A stretch of 64,000 bases of DNA, taken from Thiomicrorhabdus sp965603495. GTDB taxonomy: Bacteria > Pseudomonadota > Gammaproteobacteria > Thiomicrospirales > Thiomicrospiraceae. Where the stretch lies: the NCBI GenBank assembly GCA_965603495.1, contig CBFDDF010000010.1, positions 1 to 64,000 on the forward strand, read 5' to 3'. A program made the position numbers and the translations under genes. Positions 42,045-51,008 of this stretch are shown here, one piece after another. Each line of letters starts with the position of its first letter. Position 1 is the stretch's first letter. The notes under the pieces were generated by a model. The model saw only the letters and a program-made list of their open reading frames with translations. It made no database searches and was not told the DNA's origin.

Positions 42045-43262
42045 CTAGTGTAAACGTTCATCAATACTGACCCCATCTTCCACGGAGTCACCTGGGTGAT
42101 TAATGATTTTTTCGTTTTCGACCAGGCCGGATAGGATCTGTGCGATTAAGCCATTGCGTTGACCGATAGTGACTTGTTTGCGTTTGGCTTTACCGTTTTC
42201 AATGGCAAATACCGCCCAACCTTCTTTATAGCGGAACAGAGCGCTGGTGGGAATCTGTAAAATATCGTCTTCATGCCAAAGGATAAATTTAGCTTCCACC
42301 CGATAGCCATCGCCTAAACGCGCCCATTGTTCGGCTGGCGAGGTGAAGTCAGAGATAATCCAGACGCGTTGCTCTTCAACCCCCAAAGCGGACACTTTGG
42401 TGAATCCAGCCGGTTCGATCAGACGCACCAAGCCCTCTAGAGAGCCTTCGCCACCCCAGCGGTCAAACAGCACTTTCATGCCAGGTTTGATTTTAACGGC
42501 ATCGGCCGATAAGACATCCACTTCCACTTCTAATGCAGAAGGGTTGCCGACTTCTAACAGGGATTCACCGATGCTAACAGGGCCTTCACATTTGCGATTC
42601 ACATTGAGGATTTTGCCATCAATAGGTGAGTTAACAGGCACACGTTCCTGCGGGGTATTGTGTGGAGACGCTGCAGAATACTCAAGCGTCGTTAAGGCAG
42701 CTTCCAGCTCATAGTTGGCAACTTCTACACTGAAGTTGGCAGAACGTCTGTCCGCTGAAGCGGTTAATGATTGTGTTCTAGCTTGATCAAAAGCTTCTTG
42801 AGAAATCAGTCCTTTTTGAATAAGTGGTTGATAGCGTTTGAGTTTATCACTCGCTAATTGTGCCGCTGCGGATGCGGAATTGGCTTGTTCTTTAGCGGCT
42901 TTTAAAGCGGATCTAGCCGCAGAAACTTGTGCCTCGGCTTGTGCACGGCTGCGCGAATCAAGCACTTGTGACTCAAGCGGGGTAATGCCTAATAGGGTTT
43001 CCCCTTGTGTTACGTCATCGCCTACCTTTAAATGCATACGACAAGTCATACCATTGACTGGGGAGGCGATCACATATCGATCGATCACACGAGTACGACC
43101 ATCTTCTTCAATCGTCACGGTCAGTGGTGCGCGAGTGACCTTGGTGGACTCAATCACAACCGGTTTTGGCCAGAATCCCCAAACCAATAGCCCAATAATG
43201 AGTGCACCAACAATCAGAATGCCTGGGTGGTTACGGAATGGGATTGTGAGTTTTGCGGGCAT
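42045..43262 (-). CDS. Membrane fusion protein (HlyD/MacA-type) of an ABC efflux system
   Basis: 405 residues with one N-terminal membrane anchor (HPGILIVGALIIGLLVWGFW), a barrel-sandwich/lipoyl part (VIASPVNGMTCRMHLKVGDD), a long Ala/Gln-rich coiled coil (~100-190) and the second lipoyl half (VNSPIDGKILNVN). It links the inner-membrane ABC permease to the periplasm or an outer-membrane channel. It lies four bases after the permease gene and ends the three-gene operon. Confidence 0.87.
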   Translation of the reverse strand: MPAKLTIPFRNHPGILIVGALIIGLLVWGFWPKPVVIESTKVTRAPLTVTIEEDGRTRVIDRYVIASPVNGMTCRMHLKVGDDVTQGETLLGITPLESQVLDSRSRAQAEAQVSAARSALKAAKEQANSASAAAQLASDKLKRYQPLIQKGLISQEAFDQARTQSLTASADRRSANFSVEVANYELEAALTTLEYSAASPHNTPQERVPVNSPIDGKILNVNRKCEGPVSIGESLLEVGNPSALEVEVDVLSADAVKIKPGMKVLFDRWGGEGSLEGLVRLIEPAGFTKVSALGVEEQRVWIISDFTSPAEQWARLGDGYRVEAKFILWHEDDILQIPTSALFRYKEGWAVFAIENGKAKRKQVTIGQRNGLIAQILSGLVENEKIINHPGDSVEDGVSIDERLH

Positions 43263-43265
43263 GAC

Positions 43266-45629
43266 TTATTCCTTTGCTTTTAATACAGCTACCATATCAA
43301 GATGGGCTAAGTTTCGCCATATCATCATGGCGGAAATAATGGATGAAACAATGACCACTAATGCAGCAAACGCATAGACATCAGCCTCAAGCACCAGTGG
43401 AATTCGGTATAGATCACTATCAAATTTCATGGCAAGATAAGCGCAAAGCCCATTACCAATCAAGAAGCCGATGGGAATCGCAATCAATGTCAGCAGACCG
43501 AGTTCGCCTAATAAAATATAAGCGACTTCACTGCGCTTAAAACCGAGTACCCGCAGACTGGCGAGTTCTCTATTCCTTTCGGATAGGGCGATACGCATGC
43601 TGTTGTACACTACACCAAAAGCAATGCTGCCGCCGAGTAAAGTGGTGATAAAGGTAAAGAACAGAATGGTGTTCTCCATGGTTTCGTAAAACCCTTCAAT
43701 CGCAGATTTTTGCTCAATCACACCAACAATCCGTGGCATGTTTTTAATTTTTTTATAGGCCTGTTTTTGATATTTTTCATCCACCTTTAAATAGGCGCCT
43801 GAAATCACATCACCTTCCTTAAGGAGACGGTTTAAACTACTGCGTTGAATATAGACATTCAAGCCTAGGTACTGTTTAGCGGTTCCAATTACGGGTACTT
43901 GCAGGGTTGGGCGACTGCCTTCAAGGACTTCAATGGTGAGCATATCGCCGGGTTTGAAATGCAGTAGCTCTGCTAAGTAATCAGTGATGATGACGCCATC
44001 TTTGGGTAAATTGATTTCTTTTAGGTTACTGTCTAATAGGCGGGATAGTTGGCTTCCTGGTTCAATGCCATTGACCGAGCTGCGGTAGAAGCGATGCTCA
44101 AACTTCAATTTAGCGGTCACATGTCGAAAGCCTTCGGCGTACTCGACCCCTTGGATGCCTTCCAGTGAATAGAGTGATCGCTCTGAGGTGGGTTCGGAGT
44201 AATAGGTGACAAAATCTTCACGTTGACTCATATTGTATTGCACTTCTACCATCTCATTAATGGCGCCTTCTTGAAAGCCTCCGACCATCATAATGCCGCA
44301 AGCCATGCTGATGCCTAAAGTCGTCAACAGCGACTTGAATGGACGACGCTCGATATGCCGCAAAATCATACGAGACGGTTGTGAAAAAAACTGCTGCAAA
44401 CCCAAGCGTTCTATTATGGTTTGTCGGTAAGTGGCAGGTTGTTCAGGGCGCATGCCTTGTGCCGGAGGCAATTTTGCGGCACGTCTAACCGCATATAAAG
44501 TCCCTACCATTGCCACGAATATACTCACCAAAGTGGCAGAGGCAATGATGTTAGGGTTAAGTTGGTAGTGCATATAAGGTAGGCTATATATATCCATATA
44601 AAGGCCGCTCATGGCTTTACCCATCCAAATACCAAATCCAATACCCAACAGAATTCCGAGTGCAGTAATCATCAATACCAGCTTGCTGTAGTGCAGGCCA
44701 ATATCCATATTGCTGTAACCAAAGGCCTTAAGTACCGCAATCTGTTCACGCTCTAAGGCAATAAGACGACTGATCACCACATTGAGCAAAAACGCAGCGA
44801 CCCCAAAAAAAATAACAGGAAACATCGTCGCCATGTTTTGTAGTTGTTTAAGTTCTTCACTTAAGAAACGATTGGAAAACTGGTCTTTGCGGGCATAAGC
44901 GCCAATCCCGCCATAGGCTTTGAGAGCATGGTCGAGTTGGGCGATAACATCCTGTTCGTTGGCATCTTTGGTTAACGTCAGGCTGACATCGTTAAATGCG
45001 CCTTGCATATCGTAAGCGCTGGCCAGAGGCTCTCGAGCCATCCACATGACGCCATAACTTTTGTAATCAGGAAACATCGCGCCGGGCGCTATCTGATAGA
45101 TGTATTCGGGTGACAAGCCTGTACCAACGATTGTCAGGGTTTTGCTACGACCATTGATGGTGGCTTTGAGTTTGTCCCCAGCTTTCAGAGCATGAGCGTC
45201 AGCAAATTCTTCACTTAAGATGATTTCATTATCACGGCCTTGTTCCAGCAGACGGCCGTCGCGCAGAAAAATTTGGTTTAATAGTCCTTTGCTGTTGCTG
45301 GGCAACGAGATGAGGTGGCCACTGACAGGATCGTCATAGCCGGTAATGTCTAAATTTACATAGGTCACAACGCGGGTTTGAACTTTGTCCACACCAGGAA
45401 TGTCCTCAATGTGTTTAACCATCGAAAGTGGCGCGCGTTTGAGTGAGGCAAACACATCGGCAAAATGGTTATCACGGTAATAGCTCTCGCGGGTTTCATA
45501 AAGCGAGTCATAGGTGCTTAAAGACATAATGAAAATGGCGACGCCGCTGACGATCACCATAGCAATCGCCAAGGCCTGAATGCGCATGTTCCAGAGTTCA
45601 CGCCAAAGTTTGATGTCTATCGCATTCAT
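43266..45629 (-). CDS. ABC transporter permease with two FtsX domains
   Basis: 787 residues: an N-terminal segment, a periplasmic MacB-type core domain, three membrane helices (FFGVAAFLLNVVISRL, LVLMITALGILLGIGFGI, SIFVAMVGTLYAV), then a second set with the same order ending WRNLAHLDMVAVLKAKE. This is the double-FtsX arrangement used in lipoprotein release or envelope efflux. It is encoded with its ATPase and a membrane fusion protein. The substrate cannot be told from sequence. Confidence 0.87.
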   Translation of the reverse strand: MNAIDIKLWRELWNMRIQALAIAMVIVSGVAIFIMSLSTYDSLYETRESYYRDNHFADVFASLKRAPLSMVKHIEDIPGVDKVQTRVVTYVNLDITGYDDPVSGHLISLPSNSKGLLNQIFLRDGRLLEQGRDNEIILSEEFADAHALKAGDKLKATINGRSKTLTIVGTGLSPEYIYQIAPGAMFPDYKSYGVMWMAREPLASAYDMQGAFNDVSLTLTKDANEQDVIAQLDHALKAYGGIGAYARKDQFSNRFLSEELKQLQNMATMFPVIFFGVAAFLLNVVISRLIALEREQIAVLKAFGYSNMDIGLHYSKLVLMITALGILLGIGFGIWMGKAMSGLYMDIYSLPYMHYQLNPNIIASATLVSIFVAMVGTLYAVRRAAKLPPAQGMRPEQPATYRQTIIERLGLQQFFSQPSRMILRHIERRPFKSLLTTLGISMACGIMMVGGFQEGAINEMVEVQYNMSQREDFVTYYSEPTSERSLYSLEGIQGVEYAEGFRHVTAKLKFEHRFYRSSVNGIEPGSQLSRLLDSNLKEINLPKDGVIITDYLAELLHFKPGDMLTIEVLEGSRPTLQVPVIGTAKQYLGLNVYIQRSSLNRLLKEGDVISGAYLKVDEKYQKQAYKKIKNMPRIVGVIEQKSAIEGFYETMENTILFFTFITTLLGGSIAFGVVYNSMRIALSERNRELASLRVLGFKRSEVAYILLGELGLLTLIAIPIGFLIGNGLCAYLAMKFDSDLYRIPLVLEADVYAFAALVVIVSSIISAMMIWRNLAHLDMVAVLKAKE

Positions 45630-45635
45630 TAGGCG

Positions 45636-46379
45636 TTACCAACTCAAATCGTGTGGGGCGAGAAGGGTTTCATTAACGTGAATATCGGTGATCTTTCCAT
45701 CGGTTAAGTGAATCACCCGGTTGGCCATTTGCGCGATGCCAGCATTGTGGGTGATAATCGCCGTAGTGGTGCCGAGCTCCTTATTGACTCTTTGCAGGGC
45801 TTCCAACACCATAATCCCGGTTTTAGAGTCGAGTGCACCAGTCGGTTCATCGCACAACAACACATCAGGGTTTTTGGCGATGGCGCGGGCAATCGCAACA
45901 CGCTGCTGTTCCCCACCTGATAGTTGTGCCGGAAAATGATCCAGTCGTTCTCCAAGTCCAACCAAGTTAAGCGCCTCTTCCGGTGTCATTGGTGACTTTG
46001 CGATTTCGGTCACCACCGCGACATTTTCACGAGCGGTTAAGCTGGGAATAAGGTTGTAAAACTGGAACACAAATCCCACGTTAAAGCGACGATAATCGGT
46101 TAATTCGCTTTCAGTGGCATTAGTAAGATCTTGCTGACCATAAATAACATGGCCCTCAGTCGGGGTGTCCAGACCCCCTATAATATTGAGCAGGGTAGAT
46201 TTACCACTTCCGGAAGCCCCGAGTAACACGGTGAGTTCGCCGCGATATAAGTCCAAATCAATCCCTCTCAGTGCATGCACTTGCACCTCACCCATCTGGT
46301 AAGTTTTGGTGACACCATGAACATGGAATACCACGTCCTTATTCAAGTCTTGATGTGTTTTCACCTGCGCCTCAGCCAT
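45636..46379 (-). CDS. ABC transporter ATPase, LolD/MacB type
   Basis: 247 residues with Walker A GASGSGKSTLLN, Q-loop FVFQFYNLIP, signature LSGGEQQRVAIARAI and Walker B LLCDEPTGALD. All are typical of the LolD/MacB/FtsE group that works with FtsX-type permeases. It is the first gene of the operon; the permease starts six bases later. Confidence 0.9.
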   Translation of the reverse strand: MAEAQVKTHQDLNKDVVFHVHGVTKTYQMGEVQVHALRGIDLDLYRGELTVLLGASGSGKSTLLNIIGGLDTPTEGHVIYGQQDLTNATESELTDYRRFNVGFVFQFYNLIPSLTARENVAVVTEIAKSPMTPEEALNLVGLGERLDHFPAQLSGGEQQRVAIARAIAKNPDVLLCDEPTGALDSKTGIMVLEALQRVNKELGTTTAIITHNAGIAQMANRVIHLTDGKITDIHVNETLLAPHDLSW

Positions 46380-46527
46380 CTTTTAACCTTCTTCAACAAA
46401 AGTATACCAGAGCATTAAGGTTGAGTGTTTTTTCTAGCATAATAAGCGTAAATAGCAGGGAGTTGTAGCGATGGATGCACTATGTAAATTAAGTGTGGTC
46501 TTTAAGGCTTATTATTAATAAGGTTTA

Positions 46528-46556
46528 TTGTTATTTTTGGAAAAAGTACTTATAAT
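46528..46556 (+). promoter_or_regulatory. Likely promoter of the PEP-CTERM gene
   Basis: TTGTTA (46528-46533), a 17-base spacer and a perfect TATAAT (46551-46556), about 160 bases upstream of the ATG. The predicted transcript start near 46563 lies ahead of the palindrome at 46609-46624. Confidence 0.5.
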
Positions 46557-46608
46557 ACAGTCAACAAACTTAAATTAATGACTAGATAAGCCTCTCTAAT
46601 TATGCGTC

Positions 46609-46624
46609 CTGTACCTGAGTACAG
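46609..46624. promoter_or_regulatory. 16-bp palindromic motif, copy 1
   Basis: CTGTACCTGAGTACAG, with perfect CTGTAC/GTACAG arms. It is 92 bases upstream of the PEP-CTERM start codon and matches 14 of 16 bases of the site at 48984-48999. It is a candidate operator for a dimeric regulator. Confidence 0.5.
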
Positions 46625-46715
46625 TAGATAGTAATTTTACTATGTTATATAATGACATTAACTTAAAGAAGTCTCGACTCGCTCTTAACTTAGAATGAAT
46701 TGCTGGAGAATCAAA

Positions 46716-47321
46716 ATGAAACATTTAATGCACGCTAGCGTGATTACCGTATTAGTCGGTTTTTCTGGTCTTGTCCAAGCAGCTCCAGTCTTAACAGAAA
46801 TTGCAAGTGATAACACTGCAATCATTAGTGATGGTCAAAGCTATGCTAAAACATTTAATCCAACAGGCTTTTCATTAAGTGATTTTACGGGTCTAAAGGT
46901 AACCTTTGAAATACAAGGTGATTATAATTATGTTCAAGATGAAAGCTTAAACTTTAAGATTGATGGTGGGCTTTATGAGTTTACTTTGAATATAGATACT
47001 GCTCAAGCGTTTACACCGATAAATTTTGATCCGGTTTTTGGGTCTGGGAATTACTACAGTTTGACAGGAACTTACAATATTCTTGGTAGTGAGTGGCATG
47101 CTATTGCTGCAGATAACCAGCTAAATATCTCTTGGTTAAATACAGCTGCGGTAGAAAATATAGAGGGTATAGAAGGTGGTTACCCATTCTATTCTAGTGG
47201 AGATTTTGTTTCTTACTCTATTGCTGGGATTGCACCAGTGCCAGAGCCTTCTACCTATGCCCTTATGTTAGCCGGTCTAGGATTAGTTGGATTTATGGCA
47301 AATCGTCGTAGAAAAGTATAA
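46716..47321 (+). CDS. PEP-CTERM sorting domain protein, exported
   Basis: 201 residues. The signal peptide is MKHLMHASVITVLVGFSGLV (cleavage near QAA). The mature domain is acidic and aromatic-rich. The C-terminus is a classic exosortase signal: PEPSTYALMLAGLGLVGF then RRRK. Such proteins are processed by exosortase and go with exopolysaccharide or biofilm matrix; no exosortase gene is in this window. The frame is open seven codons upstream, but ATG 46716 has GGAGA at 46705-46709. Confidence 0.88.
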   Translation: MKHLMHASVITVLVGFSGLVQAAPVLTEIASDNTAIISDGQSYAKTFNPTGFSLSDFTGLKVTFEIQGDYNYVQDESLNFKIDGGLYEFTLNIDTAQAFTPINFDPVFGSGNYYSLTGTYNILGSEWHAIAADNQLNISWLNTAAVENIEGIEGGYPFYSSGDFVSYSIAGIAPVPEPSTYALMLAGLGLVGFMANRRRKV

Positions 47322-47343
47322 ATTTAAGTTACAAAAATTGAAT

Positions 47344-47383
47344 TAAAAAAGCCCTCCTTGCGTTGCAAGGGGGGCTTTTTTTT
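47344..47383 (+). terminator. Strong intrinsic terminator
   Basis: AAAAAAGCCCTCCTTGCGTT, then GCAAGGGGGGC and nine T. Stem GCCC(T)CCTTGC/GCAAGG(G)GGGC, just after the PEP-CTERM stop codon. Confidence 0.9.
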
Positions 47384-47931
47384 TCTAAAAATAGCTATTA
47401 TATGCTTCACATTTATTTCTATTAAGTTCGTTTCCAAACAAAACCTTTTTACTTGTCCTGTGGAAAAATCATAATTTTGATTAGTCAGATAACATTTAGA
47501 TGAACAGAAGATGGTGGGTTTTTGCAGCGTGTACAGCAAGGAAATAGCGAGCGTTTATTGATTTGAAAAGGCAGGGGATTAACCCGTTCAGATTCGTTTA
47601 ATTAATAAGTTCGCATAATCACTGTCTTGATCGTTTTAAATCAAGCTTTTTCTAAAGTAGATGAATCGTTCAATATAACTAACCCAATTTCAAGGTCGAT
47701 GTTTATTAGCCTGGCTTATGCGTTTTTACAATAAATATATTGCCTCTAAACTAAAGGCCTTGTTAAGTTTAGAAGTGGTAAGCGATTTCTGATAGCCTTT
47801 GTATTTCTAAAAATTGCTTTTTGATATCCATCCTTTGGTGCTAATTCGAACGGAGCGTTTATTATTTCGGCGGGGTGTGGAAGAAAAAATACAGAAGTGC
47901 TATTTTAAGAAAACAGTTGTAAAAAGGACAC
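47384..47931. other. Long non-coding gap before the mini-adhesin gene
   Basis: About 550 AT-rich bases with no ORF that has a start and ribosome site, and none of the repeat families seen elsewhere. I see nothing assignable in it. Confidence 0.5.
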
Positions 47932-47961
47932 AAAAAAACCGACTAGATTGCCGGTTTCTTT
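47932..47961 (-). terminator. Terminator of the mini-adhesin gene
   Basis: On the minus strand AAACCGGCAATCTAGTCGGTT followed by TTTTT, 25 bases after the stop codon. Confidence 0.85.
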
Positions 47962-47986
47962 GAGTTGTATGTTTTATGATTTTTTA

Positions 47987-48910
47987 TTAATCGCTGTAAT
48001 AATCAGTAAGTTGACCATCAACAACAATCTGCCAAGAATCGTTGATTCCATTTAGAGCTTGAGTGTGAATATCAACATAAATAGTGCTGATATCTCCACC
48101 TGCATCACCGCCATTTGAATCAACAGTAATGATGGTTTTGTCTTCACCTTGGATAGTGACTTCTTCAAATTGGAGGTATTGATCTAAATCATTTCCACTG
48201 ACCGTGCCTTCAATAAGGTCTGATAAAATAAGAAAATCATCATCGAACGCATAATTAGTGATACAGGTTGTGCCACCTAGGACCAAAGTAAAGTCAATAA
48301 TATCAACTTCACTTTGACCTCCTGGATAAAGCACACCAAAGAAATCTGCAGAATCGGTACCTGCAATTTCTTTATCGCATAATAGTGGTTCTTCTGGTGG
48401 TGGTTCTTCTGGAGGTACAATAACGGCTAACGGTTCTACAAAAATAGGATCTTGAGTTTCCGCCAAAATAACTGGAGCCGTTGCTGTATCAAAGCCGCTA
48501 GTAACTTCACCTTCTAGGCCTAAACGATCTACTGTGTTTAATAGGCCTGCATTGGCACTTGAATTTGGGGTTGCTTCTCCACCGGCTGCCGTAGCTTCAA
48601 GGGCATCAAAGTTACCTTGCAAAACAGCAAGTTGTAATGCTTCAACATCAACGGCACCTTCTGTCGCTGAGTCAGTCATAGCCGCTGTGCCAATGACATC
48701 TTCATTGAGGACCATTTGCATATCACGCCCCAGTGTCAGTAAATCACCGTTGGTAAGGTTGAGCGTGATATTTCCGTCAAGGGAGGTCATGATGATATCA
48801 TCTGCAAATACTTTATCACCCTGCTTTAAGGCGGTTACAGCACCAGTGATTGGATCTTTAGCTTGAACCAATCCTGTGATAGTAGTGACTTTTCCAGCAA
48901 GAGTAGGCAT
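47987..48910 (-). CDS. Miniature LapA-like adhesin: retention module plus type I secretion end
   Basis: 307 residues. Residues 1-~105 match the N-terminal retention module of LapA/BapA adhesins (MPTLAGKVTTITGLVQAKD, LKQGDKVFADDIIMTSLDG, NGDLLTLGRD). T107-A-A-G110 is the di-alanine site cut by the periplasmic protease LapG, at the place I recall for Pseudomonas LapA. A short Pro/Glu linker (PPEEPPPEEPLLC) follows. The last ~120 residues resemble the VCA0849-type T1SS target domain (GNDLDQYLQFEEV, KTIITVDSNGGDAGG, WQIVVDGQLTDYY). The giant repeat region of normal adhesins (thousands of residues) is absent. Lone gene with its own terminator. Confidence 0.82.
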   Translation of the reverse strand: MPTLAGKVTTITGLVQAKDPITGAVTALKQGDKVFADDIIMTSLDGNITLNLTNGDLLTLGRDMQMVLNEDVIGTAAMTDSATEGAVDVEALQLAVLQGNFDALEATAAGGEATPNSSANAGLLNTVDRLGLEGEVTSGFDTATAPVILAETQDPIFVEPLAVIVPPEEPPPEEPLLCDKEIAGTDSADFFGVLYPGGQSEVDIIDFTLVLGGTTCITNYAFDDDFLILSDLIEGTVSGNDLDQYLQFEEVTIQGEDKTIITVDSNGGDAGGDISTIYVDIHTQALNGINDSWQIVVDGQLTDYYSD

Positions 48911-48956
48911 ACCGTTTCTCCATTAACTTATAAGGAATTTGTTTGAATAATGTCTA

Positions 48957-48962
48957 TTATAC
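48957..48962 (-). promoter_or_regulatory. -10 box of the mini-adhesin gene
   Basis: A perfect TATAAT on the minus strand, 47 bases before the start codon. No good -35 exists at 17 bases; the position is occupied by the edge of the palindromic motif at 48984-48999, which suggests activator-dependent or repressed transcription. Confidence 0.45.
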
Positions 48963-48976
48963 GTATTTTTTACTTT

Positions 48977-48999
48977 TTAGGTACTGTACCTAAGGACAG
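48977..48999. promoter_or_regulatory. 16-bp palindromic motif, copy 2, with overlapping palindrome
   Basis: CTGTACCTAAGGACAG at 48984-48999 is one of three related 16-bp sites. It overlaps a second palindrome, TTAGGTACTGTACCTAA, at 48977-48993. The pair sits where the -35 element of the mini-adhesin promoter would be. Confidence 0.55.
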
Positions 49000-49690
49000 T
49001 TTTGTCAAAAATATTGAAGTCTGTTTATCACGCTGATGTGATAGGTTTCAACATTAAATCAATAACTTACTTGCAAGTTAAGTTTAAACGATTGTGGTTT
49101 TTTTACAAGTTCTTTTACGCTTTTATACTGATTGATATCAAGGTTATATAGTTATAGCCATTTGAAGACTGCTATTCAGCGTTAAATTCAGGTGAATTTG
49201 ATTTCTACGATTGAATCGTAAAATGTCATTTTTATATGGACATTCTGCGTATTATTAACAGATTAACAGTTTTTTAATTGTAGTCGATGAATCTAGATAT
49301 ATTCATTCAGACGTTGGTTTTTCGGTAGTTTTTCATAGTGTAGAAGCATGTTATTGATTTGAAGCAGCTCCAGTCATAATTTCCAGTTAGGGACCAATCT
49401 AGAGCAACTTGTTTGTGATATTGGGAAAATAATTTTGTGGATTATTTTTGGGTAATATTTTAAACGAATCTAAGCCTATTCGATTATACCAGAGTGTTTT
49501 CGGTGGTTTTTTATGGGCATATAATTGATTTAACGCAATTTTAGTTAAAGATTTTACGGTGTGTTTAATCAGTGTTTTATCTTAGCCTAGCTCTTTTTAT
49601 TGAAAAGGGTACAATGAAATTTAGATATTAAATTATCTTTAACATTATATTTTGGGTTATCAAGTAATTGGTAGCGAATTGAATAAATGA
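49000..49690. other. Long non-coding gap
   Basis: About 700 AT-rich bases between the mini-adhesin promoter and the host-attachment gene. No credible ORF, hairpin terminator or known repeat was seen. It is long for this otherwise compact genome and could hold an untranslated RNA, but nothing in it can be assigned. Confidence 0.45.
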
Positions 49691-49708
49691 TTGTACGGAG
49701 AGTGGATT

Positions 49709-50152
49709 ATGAAACCAGTATGGATTCTTGTTGCAGATAGTAGTCAGGCGCGTATTTTTAGCGCAGAAAATTCACAAGCAGATTTGATAGAAATTGAAAC
49801 ATTGTTTCATCCAGAAGGGCGTTTGCACGAGCAGAATATGGACAGTGACTTGCCAGGCAAAAATAGTGGCTCACAAGGGGCTGGTGGGCATGCTTATAGC
49901 GATGAAAACTCTCCGAAAGAGCAAGAAGAAATTAATTTTGCCCTCCGTGTTGCAAATCATTTATCAGATGAATTAAATCAAAATAAGTATGAGCGACTCT
50001 ATATGGTCGCCGCGCCGGCTTTTTTGGGAGATTTGCGCAATGCCATTTCTACTCGAGTCGAAAAGCATGTTGCTTTTAGTTTGGGTAAAAATATTGTGAC
50101 GTTGTCGCCAGAAGATATTAGGGCTTATTTACCGTTGTCATTAGCTTCATAG
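49709..50152 (+). CDS. Host attachment (PF10116-type) family protein
   Basis: 147 residues. The opening KPVWILVADSSQARIF and the later LRVANHLSDELNQNKYERLYMVAAPAFLGDLR and SPEDIRAYLP are typical of the 'protein required for attachment to host cells' family. The name comes from plant-associated bacteria; the real function is unclear and the fold is eRF1-like. ATG 49709 with GGAGAG upstream is preferred over the TTG at 49691. Confidence 0.85.
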   Translation: MKPVWILVADSSQARIFSAENSQADLIEIETLFHPEGRLHEQNMDSDLPGKNSGSQGAGGHAYSDENSPKEQEEINFALRVANHLSDELNQNKYERLYMVAAPAFLGDLRNAISTRVEKHVAFSLGKNIVTLSPEDIRAYLPLSLAS

Positions 50153-50195
50153 TAAGTAAATCGCAACTGTAAAAATAGAACCTAGCGATAGGGCA

Positions 50196-50227
50196 TAAAA
50201 AAACCGCTGATAAAACAGCGGTTTTTT
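50196..50227. terminator. Bidirectional terminator
   Basis: AAAAAAACCGCTGATAAAAC then AGCGGTTTTTTGG, between the convergent host-attachment and PhnA-like genes. Stem ACCGCTG/CAGCGGT. Confidence 0.9.
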
Positions 50228-50266
50228 GGTTTTTAAAGCGCACTCATTGAAGCCGACTTTAAAAAT

Positions 50267-50839
50267 TTAAGCCTTCTTTAGAAAGGCTGAAATTAGCACG
50301 ATTTGTGTGCCATTGACCTTGCCTTCAATGTGTAAAGGGTTGTCGGTAAGGTGAATGCCTCTGACGACAGTGCCGCGTTTAGCGGTGAAGTTAGCGCCTT
50401 TAACGACTAGGTCTTTAATTAAAGTAACATTGTCACCTTCTTGAAGAATTGCACCGTTACTGTCTTTAGTTGGTTCATTATCATTATCCGACTCTGTAGC
50501 TAATCCTGCATCCGCCCAAGCTTTGGTTTCATCGTCTAGGTACATCATGTCTAGTAGGTCTTGCGGCCAACCTTCACCACGCAAGCTGTGCAATAAACGG
50601 TATGACATAACTTGTACGGCAGGGACAGTAGACCACATGCTGTCATTCAAGCAACGCCAGTGATTTGAATCCATCGTTGCGGAATCTTCAATTTGGCTTT
50701 TGCATGTACCACATACTAGAATGGCTTGTTCAGCTGAACCATCGGAAGGCGCAACCTCCATAACACTTAAACCTTCTTCTGCGCCACAAAGCTCACACTT
50801 GTTGCCACTACGGTTTTTTAAAGTTTCTTCAATGCTCAT
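50267..50839 (-). CDS. PhnA-like (YjdM family) zinc-ribbon protein
   Basis: 190 residues. The N-terminal zinc ribbon is CELCGAEEG...CGTCKSQ. The C-terminal ~70 residues are the PhnA domain (DSNGAILQEGDNVTLIKDL, GTVVRGIHL). Despite the name, this family is not part of C-P lyase and its function is unknown, so its occurrence in the same window as the phn operon is probably coincidence. The gene is monocistronic. Confidence 0.85.
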   Translation of the reverse strand: MSIEETLKNRSGNKCELCGAEEGLSVMEVAPSDGSAEQAILVCGTCKSQIEDSATMDSNHWRCLNDSMWSTVPAVQVMSYRLLHSLRGEGWPQDLLDMMYLDDETKAWADAGLATESDNDNEPTKDSNGAILQEGDNVTLIKDLVVKGANFTAKRGTVVRGIHLTDNPLHIEGKVNGTQIVLISAFLKKA

Positions 50840-50992
50840 AATTTTTACTCGCTTTTAATCAGGTTGTTGGTCGATGCTTGGAGCCGTTAGCAAGTTAGAA
50901 TCAACCGTTAAATTTTGTGTGCATATTATGCCTTTATTTGAGCCAAAAATCTGCAACAGTTGGGTTGTTATCTAGTATCTTGTGGAGTTATT

Positions 50993-51008
50993 CTGTCCTT
51001 AAGGACAG
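50993..51008. promoter_or_regulatory. 16-bp palindromic motif, copy 3
   Basis: CTGTCCTTAAGGACAG, a perfect palindrome that extends to 20 bp with flanking TT/AA. It differs from the site at 48984 at two of 16 positions. It lies in the divergent spacer between the PhnA-like gene and the DnaJ-like gene, 18 bases ahead of a possible -10 box, TATATT (51026-51031). The spacer also holds a partial AACAGGCCTGGTT core near 51036. Confidence 0.5.

Noticed and set aside
42343..43377. Plus-strand ORFs of 123 and 179 codons
   Set aside because: They are antisense to the membrane fusion protein and permease genes, with Ser/Thr/Arg-rich shadow composition.
46716..47321. Exosortase/PEP-CTERM locus as a local system
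   Set aside because: Only the substrate protein is present; no exosortase, PrsK/PrsR or exopolysaccharide gene lies in the window.
50267..50839. PhnA-like gene as part of the phosphonate pathway
   Set aside because: The YjdM/PhnA family is unrelated to C-P lyase, and the gene is 36 kb from the phn operon; the name is historical.
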